From contig CM027385.1 of the NCBI GenBank assembly GCA_015680905.1, forward strand, positions 78,265,501-78,329,500: a stretch of DNA of 64,000 bases, in the 5' to 3' direction. Both the position numbers and the translations under genes were made by a program. This DNA comes from Coptis chinensis. Taxonomy: Eukaryota; Streptophyta; Magnoliopsida; Ranunculales; Ranunculaceae. The notes beneath the pieces are model-generated. The model was given only the letters and a program-made list of their open reading frames with translations, searched no databases and was not told the origin of the DNA. Shown in pieces: positions 34,401-46,900 of the stretch (position 1 is the stretch's first letter; each line of letters opens with the position of its first letter).

Positions 34401-37400
34401 GGGAGGTATACATTGAGAGTAAGTGAGCGAGTGAAATAATGTATGTAGCTCCGGATTGTTCTTGTTCTCTCCGGACTGTCTGTCCTGTTGGACAAATAGG
34501 CATGTGTTTTGAGTAAGAGTTCCACACAAGCCTAGGTTAGGGCAAGAAAAGGATAAGTCAACCCCTAAGGGAAATTCTATCTTAACTTGCCAGTCTAGGG
34601 GTATGGGTTTAACATCACAGTACACAGCAGTGATATCTTGGCTTCGATGCTGGTCGAGGAGTGCCACCGTTTCCGCAGGCTATAGCCAAGAGTTCACGGA
34701 GTCAGGTTACCACATGTCTACGGGCCACGCTCCAATCAATGCCTTCTTGTCCTCGAGTCCAGTAGTTCGATTCATGCTCTTGGGAATACCAGTCCTCCTA
34801 GGCAAGCTACTGTTTTAGGTCAGGAGCTCATCATGCAGCTATCTTTGAGACAGACATGCTTGTCTCAGTGAATACATTGCTTAGCCTGAAATGAACACTC
34901 GGTTTCATTCTTCACTCTACGCAATAAGAATTTGTGTTTCCTTCCTGAAGTATTCTGGGTTTAAGATGAGCTTACCAGTCTGTTTTAAGTTTCCTAATGC
35001 CTTTTCCTATCTTCATAGATAGTATGCACTAACATTCGTTTTCCTATTCCGGAACTATGCATTAGCTCGTAAAGCTTCTCCTTCGGCTTTCTCTTTAGTT
35101 TGACTAGTGGGACTAACACATTGGCTTTTTGAAGTCCTAGAAAACGAATTTCAAGGACACTCCTAGGGTTAAGGACCTTGAAGGTATAAAACCGTGTTCT
35201 AGGCCATAAACTACCATAAACTAATAGGCATTGAGTTCAATAATGTGTGTAGCTTATTAAGTGAGCAAAGCACAGGGGACAGAACGCTAAAGAGAGAAAG
35301 CAAAGTAAGAAGGTGCTGTCCTCAATCACATAAGCCAAGGGTGTTAGCGAAATTCTATTCATTTGTCTCTGGTAATGCAAGGTTCGGAAGAATAGGACCT
35401 GAGACAAGCATTTGGACTGCTCTAAAAGGCTGGCAAGAAAGCCTCTTTACAAGGAAGTGGAAGCTCTAATTTGTGGATTTCATTTCCTTCTGGGGGCTAT
35501 ACTCAACTATGCTAGCCTGCGAGCTTAGTTAATGAATCAAATCCTGCCCTTTTTTCTTAGGTAAGTAAGCAGCAGGTCGACCGGTGGGCTTTGAGCTACC
35601 AGAGCAAGGAGATACAGCTTTTCCTTCCGGTTAAGAATTCCTTATTCAACTACAAGTTAGGGAATGAAGGCAAGATAGAAGAAAATCTTACAGAACACCT
35701 TCTTAGGTAAGATCATACGAGTAGAAGATAGTACCTGGCATACCTACCCGTTATAATTAATGGCAGCTGGCAGAGCTCATTTCAAGGACTCAAGCAGTCT
35801 TAGTTATTCCCAGGCACTACAGAAGTTGCACTTAATAACTACCCATTCGTACGAAATCATGAATCTAATGATTCTCTGGGGAGCCTAGTGACAGATCGAA
35901 GTCAAGAATGCAAAAGCCTGTAACTGGAAAGCTCTTGCTAACGCTATTGTCAGAGATTCAAGACTGAACTGAACGGAGCGCGTGCTCGTGACTTAGACTG
36001 CCTAAATCAGTCTGGCTTATAGAGCCTTTGCTATCAAAAGCAGGAGATGAATAGATGAATCCACGCGGTGTCCAAACTACTAGTTCGGCTGAAACCAGAG
36101 ACGTAGTTGAGTGGGCCAGACCGGACCCTAATAAGTGCTTCTTAATAGTGCTTCCAATCTCGTGTGAGTTGGCCCCTCCATTGATCAATCTTAAGAAAGC
36201 CCAAAAAGAAGAGTCAAAACGGCCACTATTGCTTGAGCACGCTAACTTCATTGGTAGTGGTAATGGATAGTGGGGCTATAAGAGGAATGCCACACTTACT
36301 TGAATCTAGCGGCTATTGCCGGATTCAGTAGATAGATGAGCGACTAGAGCCAGAGGCTCAGGCTCCTCTTATTGAATAGTTGGCGTGATCCATATTCAGA
36401 ATTGCAAACCAATCTTGTGATAGTTGGCATGGTTCCAGACTGAGGAAACCTGGTGCTATCTATTGATGATTATAGCCTGCTGGAGGACTTATTAAGCCAG
36501 CAAGAATCTATATATAGAGCTGGGCTTTACTATTAAGTGGGTGAGTCCGGCCTTATTAGGCCCCACTGTGGAGCTTACTAATCCGGTGACTGATAGTAGG
36601 TTATTCTTCTTCTTATATTTTGCTTATTAAAGAAACCTACTGGCTGGCATATTCATTCGAGCGCTATTCATCTGCGACTATAGTAAGTAGTCTGGCACAA
36701 GATTCAAGTCTCCAGACTATAAGCCGGGCCTGGCTTATAGTCTGGTTAAAGTTTGTGTAACTTATTACCTACGGAGAGAAAGGCACTCCCGAGCAGAGGG
36801 AGGGCCGCCCGTCCTGTTACTCCTCTTCAAGATGTGAGCTGTTCAGGACTCGACTCGGTACAGCCAAGCCAGCCGCTTCTTTCAAAGATAGCTTTCTTCC
36901 TAGGGGATGGCACTACTGAGCTCCCTCCGGGGTAGTGGACTCGAGGAGTGCCTTCCTCTCCTCATGGGTACTAGTGACTTTAAGTTGTTATCAGAAGGTT
37001 AAAAACAAATATGAGATGAAAGCCCTCTCTAGCCCTAAGATAGAACTCCAAGATGTAACACAGGTGCATGATCTGTCTCCCGCACTTTTTGATTCCAGCT
37101 CTGGCTTCACCACCTTCTTCAGATTCTTTCTAGTTGGAAGAGTCGTGGTTGCTCCTTTCGAGTGGCTCTCAGGTGAACCTATTGCTTCAAGATAGGATTT
37201 ACTTAGTTTTCTTTCTTCCTGCCCTTTCCGGACTCTGTCGATGGTATGCTTTGGATGGCTTCTTGGGATGCTGTGTATGGTAGGTTTTCTCCTCTGCCGG
37301 GAATAGTATGCTTTCTTATAGTAAATAGGTTTGTTCAAGGACGAGGACCCGAACGAATCTTTTTCTTGAGAAATAGCCGGAAAGACAATAAAAAAGATTA

Positions 37401-40400
37401 AAAGGGCGAAGCCCTAAACACTCCTTTCTTTAGTAGCCAAGGCAGTAGCCTTTCCTTCCGGCGATATTAGCTTGGGTGGCTGGGGTAGATTGGTTTGGTT
37501 GACCTTGCTTTCTGCTATGCCTGAGATGGTATCCTTTGTTTGGGTGGTATGCTTTCGGGTAGTATGGTTTCTGTTCTGATAGTCAATTTCTTTAGTGAAG
37601 CTAGCCTATTTGATAAAATTATTTTCTCTCCTTCACACTTCACTCCTTAGAGGAAGGGATATGATTAAGGCCAAGGAAAGCTGTCCAATCGCTTCAATCA
37701 CTCCTATGTCAATTTTGTTTGCTGAGATCTTGCTACATTTCCCTCTCCTGCACCTGGGACTCGTACAGTCGTACTCTACTGCCGAAGCTCATGCTGCACC
37801 AACTCCAACTGCCTTCTCCAACGGGCCGTCATCATCTACATCAACTTATGAGAGCGTAGCAATCTCCGAAAGTGAATAAATCAAGTAGAAGTGCAGTAGA
37901 TGCAGAGCTGGGCTCCTTCTGGCACTGCTGTCAGCTTAGTCCTCTCTGTCATTGGTTTTCTCTAATTCAGCATTTTACAAGAGCAGAGGGAAAGAGTTCG
38001 TTTTTGAAGCCCTTCGAACGCTAAAGAGAGAAAGCAAAAGAAAGGGAACGAGGGGGTAGGGCGGACGGGGGTCTGTTTCCAATCTGACCTTGCTAAAGAA
38101 AAGAGAAAGATAAGGCTTTCTTCAAGTGTTTGACTTTCATGTAAGGCGAGTGGAAGGGTATCATTAGCATAGCCAGTTAATAGCCAGTTAAGGTAGCCTT
38201 CTTTTCCTTATAACTTCATACTTGCTTTGCCTGTTCCGGCTAGAAGGGATAAGACCAGGTAAGGACGAACAAAGGAGAACACCTTGCTTTTGACTTTCCG
38301 ACTTCCCTTTCTGCTGGACAGCTCTATCTTGATTCCACTTCAAGTATGGATCCCATTGACTGCTTTTTCTCTAAGATCTGTTTTGACAAATCGATGCTCT
38401 GGTGTACGGGCGGAATTGGGCATTGAGACATCAGATCACTGAGATTTGTTTCATACCAGCTGCGCTAATAAGTCAAATTGCTTTCTACCCACAAAAAGAT
38501 GGGGGTTTGATAAACATAGGTGCTTTCGAAACAGCGGTCCATTCAGCAAAGAAAGTGGATGTCCCGGGTTGAATAAACTTCTTGCTTCTTTGATCCTACG
38601 ATCTCACAAGAAGGCAATGCAGCTGCCCGTATTCGCTTATTTCCCTCCTGTGAAGAAGAGCGGGCTTGACAATCAGTCAGCGGCTTCGATCCGAAGGTCT
38701 CACTCTTCCTTTTCTATTGGTGAAATATATCCTGGCTGACCTCTTCAATGACGGCTCGCTCATACATCGTTGAGATTCAGAATTTGATACATAAGGATCG
38801 AGGAAGCAGCCGTCCTACATGAAACAAGCTACTATACTACAGAAACCTATCGATCGAGTAAGGCCATCAGACTGGTTACCTACCCTTTAGGCTACTTATT
38901 GTTCTTGAAAGGAGACATACCTCTAGAAGCTCTGATTGTGCTGAATCCGAAGCCAAAGAATGAATAAAGTGAAAGTAATAGATAAGAAATGGAACCTCAA
39001 GTGAGTGCGCAGTCCCAATACGAAGAAGAAAGGGGCGAGCTTACGGCATCTCCTATAAATTGGATCATCTCATCAATTCCTTTCTCTTTGATTGATGTTC
39101 AAATCGTTTCTCATGCAACCAAGCAGGCCGAACCAGCCCAGATCTTATCAAAAGCTTTTAGTGTTAGCTTTGGAAGTGTGCAATAAATGTGAATTGTTAC
39201 AGGATGGAATCAACCAAAATACATGTTGTGTCAAAACTTTTATTCAAAGTGCTTCATCATGTTACAATAGTCCCGCTGGAAATCCCTTATCTTGTATGAC
39301 CAAAAACCGAAATATTTGTGCAAGTTCACAATTTCGTGTGAACTTCTGTACCGTGGACAAATACAATTATGACTTTACGAGAATGCTTTTTGCAATCTCT
39401 TGCTAGTTAATATGATCAAATTTAGCCATCAGAAAATTGTAGTCGGATCCATTATACATCTAGACATGTGAGAATTTTATAAAGTGCACTTTTGTATATG
39501 GAGGAGTTCTAAGGAGATAACACTTGGAGAGAAGCACCAAGCCATCCCTCTTATAGTTTTTTTTTTTGTGTCCCAGAGATAAACAAGACATTTGATGGGG
39601 GCATGGGGTGTGCATACATCATACATGTGCCACAACTGGTATGGACGGCTGAATTAAATCAAAGAGAGCCGTAGATATTGTCACTGAGTAGTGCTGTACA
39701 TTTTGAGTGACATCTGCATTTATCTACTATATAGAAATAATAGAATACATACAGCCATATTGATGGTAGCCTGGGTAGTCGAGACCAATATTCTACAAAG
39801 TTACTATCTTGGATGATTGTCAGAGTCTTCCAAACCAAAATTTACCTCTTCTATTACAGTACTCATTTACCTTGTACTATACCTTGATGTTCAAATAAGG
39901 TAAAAACTACACAAGGAAAGAGAGGTGGTGAAGTCCAGTATAGTATGCTGGTCTGCCGTGTTCTCAACATGACCCTAGCATCAGTTTGGAAGAATCCCTG
40001 CAACAACGTGTACAACTGTTAGGATCAACTCTTGTGGAAAATCTCAATGAGTTCTCATTGACGAGGTCAAGAGATGAATTTCCACACTGTTCCGTATGAT
40101 TAACCTTTTTTTCTTGTAGGCCTGGGGTTCTGGTAAGCCCTAGCAATCCATGATCGAATAGGTCTATTGTTGTTATGTTACCACTGTGCAGCAAACCTGG
40201 TTGTGTATTACAAAGTATCTGAATTTTTTATTTTCTTTGGGTAAAAATATTTTTTTACTAATGTGACATTTTACTTCTTGTAATTTCTGATACAGATGAT
40301 GGAATTCAGGGAAGCTGTTGAAGAGGCTACTAGTCCTCAAGCACTTAAGGAAATTGAGTATCAGGTAAGACAACCTGGAAGCTTGCAGATTTGAACCTTT

Positions 40401-40713
40401 GGTTGTCTCTGTATAACAAATGCATATACACACTGACCTCATAAACCTGATGTGCATCGATTTGAGTTTGGATGCGTCTGCTATTGGCAGAAGCTAGTGG
40501 AAAATAGGTGTCCTTGCTGCGTTGTCATATGACCAACTATGTACACATGATTATATTGTATTTTCTTTTTTCAAGGTACAAGAGAAGATGAAAACTTGGT
40601 CTAAATTGTTTGACAATGCTTTTAAGGATAGGAAATACGAAGATGCCATCTCTTCGATCCAGCGAATGACATACTACCACCGCATAAATGAAGAAATTAC
40701 AAAGAAGCTGTGA
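28445..40713 (+). CDS. HSCB: HscB/HSC20-type J-protein co-chaperone for Fe-S cluster assembly
   Basis: Six exons join in frame with GT-AG sites: 28445-28755, 28852-28948, 29052-29141, 29836-29901, 40296-40364 and 40576-40713, giving about 256 residues, the usual length of plant HSCB. The N-terminus is basic and hydroxylated, consistent with mitochondrial import. Two CxxC pairs (C68/C71, C83/C86) form the zinc-binding knuckle seen in eukaryotic HSCB. The J domain follows with HPD at about 127-129 (KKLHPDLVH), and the C-terminal helical co-chaperone domain (MKTWSKLFDNAF, AISSIQRMTYYHRI) ends the protein. HSCB stimulates the mitochondrial Hsp70 and delivers the ISCU scaffold. The fourth intron is about 10.4 kb and contains mitochondrion-like DNA. 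All exons look intact, so the gene may still work if the intron is spliced. Confidence 0.92.
30050..30173. repeat. 76-bp imperfect direct repeat in HSCB intron 4
   Basis: AGCCCATTTCTCC(C/T)TAG and ACTCT(A/G)ACGATA recur 76 bp apart (30050 and 30126). It lies right at the left edge of the mitochondrion-like block. Confidence 0.65.
30341..30521. repeat. Inverted repeat arm 1 (plasmid-TIR-like)
   Basis: Reverse complement of 31647-31840 over about 180 bp with few differences and one indel of about 17 bp. Shared words include CAGATAAATTAATTTCATATCT, AGGGCTGGCTGCTTTCTTCC (inverted) and GATACGGAACTTCAG (inverted). The arms are 1.1 kb apart. Confidence 0.85.
30761..30869. repeat. 57-bp tandem duplication
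   Basis: TAGTTCTAAAACCCTCCTGC through GCCTGCCAGTAGGAA is repeated in tandem with one or two base changes, inside the mitochondrion-like block. Confidence 0.85.
31647..31840. repeat. Inverted repeat arm 2 (plasmid-TIR-like)
   Basis: Partner of 30341-30521. The 3' end of the RNA polymerase frame (minus strand, stop near 31817) runs into this arm, so the polymerase is cut short here. Linear mitochondrial plasmids carry terminal inverted repeats next to their polymerase genes. Confidence 0.8.
31817..33686 (-). pseudogene. Phage-type (T7-like) RNA polymerase of a linear mitochondrial plasmid, truncated
   Basis: The N-terminal frame (33686-32805, 293 residues) includes a serine/arginine repeat region (RCYSSISF, SSIRLNSR units) and EAVMIYVLGTVFHNIAFSPM. 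A second frame (32656-31817, 279 residues), shifted relative to the first, contains LPAFMDFHGRIYRAGILHFH, the conserved DxxGR-Y motif of single-subunit RNA polymerases. Between them three 39-bp repeats (32721, 32760, 32799) encode a KDEKKDNSNKDIN unit. The later catalytic Lys/Tyr and His-Asp motifs are missing because the frame ends in an inverted repeat. Such genes are carried by linear plasmids of plant mitochondria and drift into mitochondrial genomes. It cannot be active as read. Confidence 0.85.
34363..34419. repeat. Perfect 19-bp hairpin
   Basis: CTCTCAATGTATACCTCCC and its exact reverse complement are separated by 19 bases. Stem-loops of this kind mark transcript ends or recombination spots in mitochondrial DNA; no neighbouring gene was recognised. 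Confidence 0.8.
36712..36745. repeat. Perfect 14-bp hairpin
   Basis: CCAGACTATAAGCC and GGCTTATAGTCTGG are separated by six bases inside the mitochondrion-like block. Function unknown. Confidence 0.75.
39081..40295. other. Remainder of HSCB intron 4
   Basis: AT-rich intron-like sequence between the mitochondrion-like block and exon 5. It has no independent gene; frames at 39092-39406 and 39964-40457 lack motifs. Confidence 0.5.
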
Positions 40714-41867
40714 TAGATTTAATTGCTATTAAATCTTTTATTCACCAAGTTACTGAGTCAATGAGAAGATCAAGCTCACCCATTACCCCACTGTCATAGA
40801 GAAGCTGGGATACTTCTGAAAGATGTGAATACGTGCTTGTACTCCTCACCTGGTCTTCCCAAGGATTCTCATGAGGTGTAAAATCAGTCTTTCCAAGGAT
40901 TCTTGTATGGTCACCAAGAGGTATTTTGGGGGCTCACTTGTCATTACTTCAATGATACAATTGATTTTAGATGCAATGAATCTGATCTGGTAGATTTTGA
41001 TACAAGAGGTCTGCAACTTATGCTAGGTATGGCTAGAAAATAAGTGACTATTTAGTATTTACAGGATATTTTTTATATTTTGTAACTTTCACAGCACAGT
41101 GATCGTATAAAATGAAATTAATAAGAAATATTCCATTGTATTCGTGAAGTATAATTAAACCGGTGATTGCAGTCTGATTATTGAGATGTATCCCATCTAT
41201 AAGATGTCATATTGGTGGTATTTAGTAGAACCAGAAAAAAGAAAAGAAATTCAACTAAGCAGTTGGTGATTGGTCAGGGTTCGTTTATTTATTATTATTT
41301 TTTTTTAGTTTTATTTTTTGCAGCAGCATTTAGCTCTATGCCAGCAAAATGCATTTTTGATTGTCTAAATTTTATGTTCAGTATGTCGAGATGTATGTCT
41401 GGTTGTCCAGTTAAGGTGTTGGAAAAACAATATAGAGCTCTAAATCCTTAAAGAAATGATTGTTTTTCATACACTAGTTTCTATATAATGGAGGAGCATT
41501 TGTAGGTCTGCATTGATCAGGCTCCCGATCCAAATAAATATTTAGTCACCGTAAGGGCGGGTTGGGAGTTGGGACCGATACCACCATTTGGTTGCTATAA
41601 TCCAAATCCTCATATGCCTGCCTTTTCTCTGCCCTTCCACTATGAATATTCTATATTTTAGTTTCAGTGTTCTATCAATTAGGAATTTTAGTTATTCCAT
41701 TTTGATAACTTGATAAGGTTCCCCAGTTCCTCTAGCTTTTCTCATTTCCCACTAACATAAAACCACCACACACATCCCATTCTTCTTTTCTCCAGTAGGA
41801 ACCTTTAGATGTTTCTTGGAGCGCATAAACGTAACACACAGTCACTTTGCCCACTTCTAGTTCCTCC

Positions 41868-41875
41868 TATAAATA
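41868..41875 (+). promoter_or_regulatory. TATA box of the small heat-shock gene
   Basis: TATAAATA lies about 83 bp before the ATG, with CTTCTAGTTCC just upstream resembling a partial heat-shock element. Other partial TTC/GAA modules (TTCTTGGA) lie near 41810. A perfect three-module element was not seen. Confidence 0.6.
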
Positions 41876-41957
41876 GTCATGCAAGTATGCAACTCTCTTC
41901 AACTCATCCACAGGAGAAAGAAGTTCGTAGTTACTAGCAGACTGTTTCTTTGGCAAA

Positions 41958-42422
41958 ATGTCCATCATTCCCTCATTCTCTGGTCCTAGGATCAATATCC
42001 ATGACCCATTCGGTTTGGACTCCTGGGATCCTTTTCATAACTTCCCCTTGGAAGGAATTATTCCTAAAGAGAGATCGAAGTTCACTGACAGTCACACTGA
42101 TTGGAAGGAAACACCGAATGCGCATATTTTCAAGGTCGATCTTCCAGGTTTCAACAAGAATGAGGTGAAAGTTGAAATCGACCATCAGAAAGTCCTTCAA
42201 ATAAGTGGACAACGAAACAAGGAGGAGGAGGTCGGAGAAAAGAATGACAAGTGGCACCGTGTTGAGAGAAGCAGTGGGAAGTTCATACGAAAATATAGGC
42301 TGCCAGAGAATGCTAGTGTTGATCAAGTGACAGCCGGGTTGGAGAATGGTGTACTCACAGTTACTGTACCAAAGGAGGAAGAAAATAAGGTCCATGGGAG
42401 ACTGGTTGAGATATCGAATTAA
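41958..42422 (+). CDS. Class I cytosolic small heat-shock protein (HSP17-18 type)
   Basis: A single uninterrupted frame of 154 residues, the usual class I length and intronless as usual. The N-terminus MSIIPSFSG...[11 protein letters not shown] is the class I signature. The alpha-crystallin domain covers about residues 45-140, with [20 protein letters not shown] and the second consensus region ([27 protein letters not shown]). The tail ends LVEISN, the I/V-x-I/V motif that docks dimers into oligomers. These ATP-independent chaperones bind unfolding proteins in the cytosol under heat. A TATA box lies about 83 bp upstream. The gene is compact, between HSCB and the TBL gene on the same strand. 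Confidence 0.95.
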   Translation: MSIIPSFSGPRINIHDPFGLDSWDPFHNFPLEGIIPKERSKFTDSHTDWKETPNAHIFKVDLPGFNKNEVKVEIDHQKVLQISGQRNKEEEVGEKNDKWHRVERSSGKFIRKYRLPENASVDQVTAGLENGVLTVTVPKEEENKVHGRLVEISN

Positions 42423-42959
42423 TTTGAAACTCCTGATTACTAGTGATTATATGTGTCGGTTATTGTAATATGCACTATGCAGATTGGTCACAGGTGCATG
42501 AACATATATTCAGTGTCATGGGTCGTATAATGGTAACTGGAATAAACTACATGAATCATCTTTCACATCCAAAATATTCCAAGTTTCGGACTCCTTAATT
42601 ATGATCACCGCTCTTTTAAACGATACTTACCAGTATCTGCAGTTCGAACTCCTTGTCAAGCTCATTAATAGGTCACCACAAGAGAAAACTTCATCCTAAT
42701 TTCCCAGAGGTGCGAGTCGACTCGGTCTAGCTGGGACTAGAATGACACCTATGACTTATGAGTTATGACTTATTATAACTGGAACTTCTATTAATGAAAT
42801 CTGTCACAGTTAGTGTTGTTCCTTTCAGATTTCACATCCTATATATACTTAGATATAGGATATGCATTTATTCATGAAATCAAGTCCTGAATGCAAAATT
42901 TTCTTTTAACTTCCACCGTACCCCATCGTTTTCCTTCTTCTATCTAAACAGATCAAAAG

Positions 42960-45900
42960 ATGGAATTCTCATCATCTTACCATTGTTTCTCAGCTATTGC
43001 TGTCCTTATAATATTTATCCAACAAGCAAATGCCAATCTGATGCACCTCAACAAACCAGGAAGGTTACAAACAAGTAGTTGTAATGTTTTCGATGGTAGT
43101 TGGATCTTTGATAGAGCATACCCTCTTTACGATTCAACAAAGTGTCCATTCGTTGAGCGGGAATTCAATTGCCAGAAGAACGGTCGACCAGATAATTTGT
43201 ACCTCAAGTACAAATGGAAGCCTAATGGTTGTGACTTGGCCAGGTACTTCTCATCTTCTTTGAAGGTTCTGCTCATCTTATACATGATGCAGTACCTGCT
43301 ATAGTAGTGTCGTAGTGATGTATAGTAAGTATTTTGCTTATGAGCCAGTGTGAACCATGTGCATGTCTCTGTGTAATTGATAAGGTCTTGTAATAAACTG
43401 TATGAACCAGTAGTGATGTATGTGTTTCCAGACCAAACATCTTGAGAAACTGCCGACATTTGTTATGCAATTAATTATCGTTGCAACTTGCAATGATGTG
43501 GGCGCAGACCTTATCACAAGACCTGCTGGAAATGGTTGTGGGATGTAGAAGTGATAAAAGCACTGGCAACTATACTTGGCTAACTTAACAAATCATCCTT
43601 GTTAGGTATGTAGGGCGTGCACCCGGTTCATCGGATCTATTTAGAGCTGGACTCATCCCCAACACCCACCCTCTGAATCTTGATCGTTATGTGGACAATC
43701 CCAACCTCTGTCGCATTATTTCACACGAGAATTTTAATATGAAAACGCAGTACAGTAAACACATGATCAGTGATGACTAGTTATGGTGATCAACCAAACA
43801 GACATGCCAGCTGACAAAGTGTGGAGCCTATTTGGTGCAGGAAAGTAACCAATAATCAAATAATGTATGATTACAAATCAACCAAAAGTTTGTATGCTAC
43901 TTTTGGTTCTCACGTGACAAAGATTCTTTATGTTCTTGTTAAGAAATCTAAGCAAAAGTTGCACTGAAGAATTTAAAAATGTGAAGTTCTGATTTGTGAA
44001 CACAGTCAACACTAGCTGCTATTGGATTCGGGTCCGGCCATCTTTTTACACTCTTTCGTTAAAGGAAACCCTGTGTAGCTTTTAGCATATTTTGATGTGT
44101 TTTCTTGTCTCTTTTTTATTTTTCTTTTTGGCTAATTGCATCCATCAATGTAGGTTCGATGGTGTAGATTTTTTGAGGAGATTCAAGGGGAAAAGCATCA
44201 TGTTCGTGGGGGACTCACTTAGCTTAAACCAATGGCTATCCTTGATATGTTTGCTTCACAATGCCGTGCCCCAAGCGAACTACACCATGAAGAGAGGAGA
44301 CCCTCTTTCCACATTCACAATCACGGTAGGTGTTAAATATTGTCTCATGACAACAATTTTTTGTCATGACTCGAATAAGACAAAAAAATGTCTCCATTAG
44401 TATTATTGTTGATGGTACTGTTTGACCCGAATTCTAAACCAAGAAAAAAAAATCATAGTTCCGATTCTTATTTTTAGGAACTGTTTAAAAATAGGTACTT
44501 AAAAAACCGAACTATATAGAATTGGAATCAAATGGGTTTTTAAACAAAAAAATCATATCAAAATTGGAACCGGAAGTTCATACTTTTAACATAAAAAATA
44601 TCGAAATAAAAAATATAAAAACTGAAAACATTCATTTATATATTATTAAAATTTATTTATTAGTATAATATATAGTTTTCATAGCATTTATATTTAATGT
44701 TATAAATAATACAAAAATATAGTTTATAACCTTAAATATATGATTTTATTTAACTTATTATCGAATGGCATAATTACTTATATGATCAATATTTAAAAAG
44801 TGACTCGTTCATGCAGTATTTTGTTATTATCGAAAAAAAAAAAATGCAGTATTTTGTGTTTATAGTACACATTTTTTTAATAAAATTAATAAAAAAATGT
44901 ATAAATAGTGAATCTCTTAAGAACCGGAACTGAGAATATCCACTAGAAACCGATGGTTATGGGTATAGTCCCACACTCCCACAATTTTAAGAACCGTAAA
45001 AAACCAAAACCAAATTCTTACAACACTAAGAATCGGACGTATTACGACACTTAGCAGTGCCGACCCTGGGCCTATGCTATCTAAGCCCATAGGGCCCCCA
45101 AAAATAAGCAAAAAAACAAGGTCCCGTTCTATTTACAAAAGCCTACTATAATGTTAAAAATCCAATAGAAATTCATTACAAAAGCCCAATCTACTAAAAA
45201 ATTGGGAACAAAAAGTCGCGAGAACTTCCAGGCATCATGAATCCTCTTTCTTCAGTTTCTACTTTCTAATTAGTATGTGTTTGAAACACTGTATTTCTAC
45301 CGCCAATATCCTCTTCAACTGAATTAAAGGATGCATATACATTGTTAAATTTAACTAGATGAACTAATATTCAGGTTGGTTTCTCTAACATACCTTCATA
45401 TAAGCTTATTTTGGAATTAAGAATTAGAACTGTCTGAATTAACGGAAGTTGTGTGAGTTTTGATGCATGCTTTAAACACATAGAGGTGGCAACTGTTATG
45501 AACAAATTAGGTGCCAGCCCTAACCGCCTTAAAAGAAACTGTTGTGAACAAAATTCACTAGCCACTTTTGTGCAAAGCAAAGTGCACGAATAGTCCTCTG
45601 CACCATGTCCAGTCTGCGAAATTGAGTTGCATCTTCAATTCATTGAAACTTTTGGAGAAATGCTGCCTAACAATTGAGTTATATGCATATAAGATGTGCT
45701 CCTGATATGAGTAAAGTTAGCACTATTTCAGTTGTGTAAAATTATTTGTTACTCGGGACTAATCATAACAAAGCTTGAAAATGGTTTCTAGGATTACGCC
45801 ATATCAGTGATCCTCCTCCGCAACGTGTATTTAGTGGATGTGGTGAGTGAAAAAATTGGCCGCGTTCTTAAACTTAACTCAATAGAGGGCGGCAATGCAT

Positions 45901-46900
45901 GGAGAGGCATTGACACACTGGTCTTCAACACATGGCATTGGTGGAACCGCAGAGGCACTACACAACCGTACGAATTCCTAACACGTGATCGATGATTTTG
46001 AACGATATTAATTTCCTTTTTATGGACATCGTAGAAGTTACAAGTATATGTTGCTCGACTTACAACCGAACAATTTATATTTTTTGCTGCAGATGGGACT
46101 ACATTGAAGAAGGAACAAAGATTTACAAAGACATGAATCGTGTGGTTGCCTTCGAGAAAGCTTTGATAACTTGGGCCAAATGGGTAGATACAAATGTTGA
46201 TCCTACAAAAACCAAAGTATTCTTTCAAGGGATTTCTCCATCTCATTACAAGTAAGCTTCGCTACACACTGTTTGTTTTTAAGACTAACTTTAATCCTAA
46301 TTTCCTATTCAGTTATCCTATAAAATGTGAAATTCTACCATAGCAATATGAAATTGAATAGCACATAGCTTATATAATTAATGTTAAAAGTGGAAATGTA
46401 GGTACCATGTGCATAGGCTGTAAGGACTTGACGTGTTGTTTCTTGTATATGTGTAGATAAAAAAAATTTGAATAAACATGTTTTAACAGATTGGAGATGT
46501 CCCTAGGAAAAAAAATGGCAAAAATTCCTTTGGGGCCATGTAATTACGTTTTTATTCTCGATTTGTTCGTGTGTTCATGCTTAATTTCGATTACTATTCC
46601 AGTGGAAGTGAATGGGACGAGCCGAATATCAAGAATTGTTTGATAGAGAAGCAGCCAGTGAAGGGCTCGACGTATCCTGGAGGTTCACCACCAGCATTAG
46701 CAGTGCTTAAGAATGTATTGAGAACAGTATCTAAACCAGTCTACCTACTGGACGTAACGACATTGTCGCAGTTGAGGAAAGATGGACATCCATCGATATA
46801 TGGTCTTGGTGGACAAAGGGGAATGGATTGTAGCCACTGGTGTCTAGCTGGGGTTCCTGATACTTGGAACCAAATTTTGTACAATGCTCTTCTCCCTTAA
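42960..46900 (+). CDS. TRICHOME BIREFRINGENCE-LIKE (TBL) polysaccharide O-acetyltransferase-like protein
   Basis: Five exons join in frame with GT-AG sites: 42960-43243, 44154-44325, 45792-45967, 46093-46251 and 46603-46900, giving about 362 residues, a normal length for the short TBL members. The N-terminus is a hydrophobic signal or anchor ([14 protein letters not shown]). A TBL/PMR5N domain follows ([36 protein letters not shown]), then the GDS box [11 protein letters not shown] with Ser116, and near the C-terminus DCSHWC with Asp339 and His342, completing the esterase-type triad. TBL proteins act in the Golgi on cell-wall polysaccharide O-acetylation. The wording is closest from memory to the TBL37-43/PMR5 group; the exact member and substrate are not known. 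Intron 2 is about 1.5 kb. Confidence 0.93.

Larger units (their letters stand above)
30180..39080. other. Mitochondrion-like DNA inserted in HSCB intron 4 (NUMT, approximate ends)
   Basis: Composition changes to near-balanced base use with the purine-rich style of plant mitochondrial intergenic DNA, for example CTAAAGAGAGAAAGCAAA at 35287 and again at 38020. The block carries a linear-plasmid-type RNA polymerase (31817-33686) and a long inverted repeat. No standard mitochondrial protein, rRNA or tRNA gene was recognised. The boundaries are only estimated from the change of style. It sits wholly between exons 4 and 5 of HSCB. The mitochondrial origin is an inference, strongest around the polymerase. 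Confidence 0.7.

Noticed and set aside
34356-34667. 103-residue minus-strand frame in the mitochondrion-like block
   Set aside because: Includes the hairpin and shows no known mitochondrial protein; could be a mitochondrial orphan frame but cannot be supported.
30180-39080. Mitochondrial tRNA, rRNA or respiratory genes
   Set aside because: I looked for familiar words and tRNA arms and found none that form a full gene.
41973-42395. 140-residue minus-strand frame
   Set aside because: It is antisense to the small heat-shock gene, which has full family similarity; the minus frame has none.
45794-46246. 150-residue minus-strand frame
   Set aside because: It overlaps TBL exons 3 and 4 and the intron between them on the opposite strand and has no motif.
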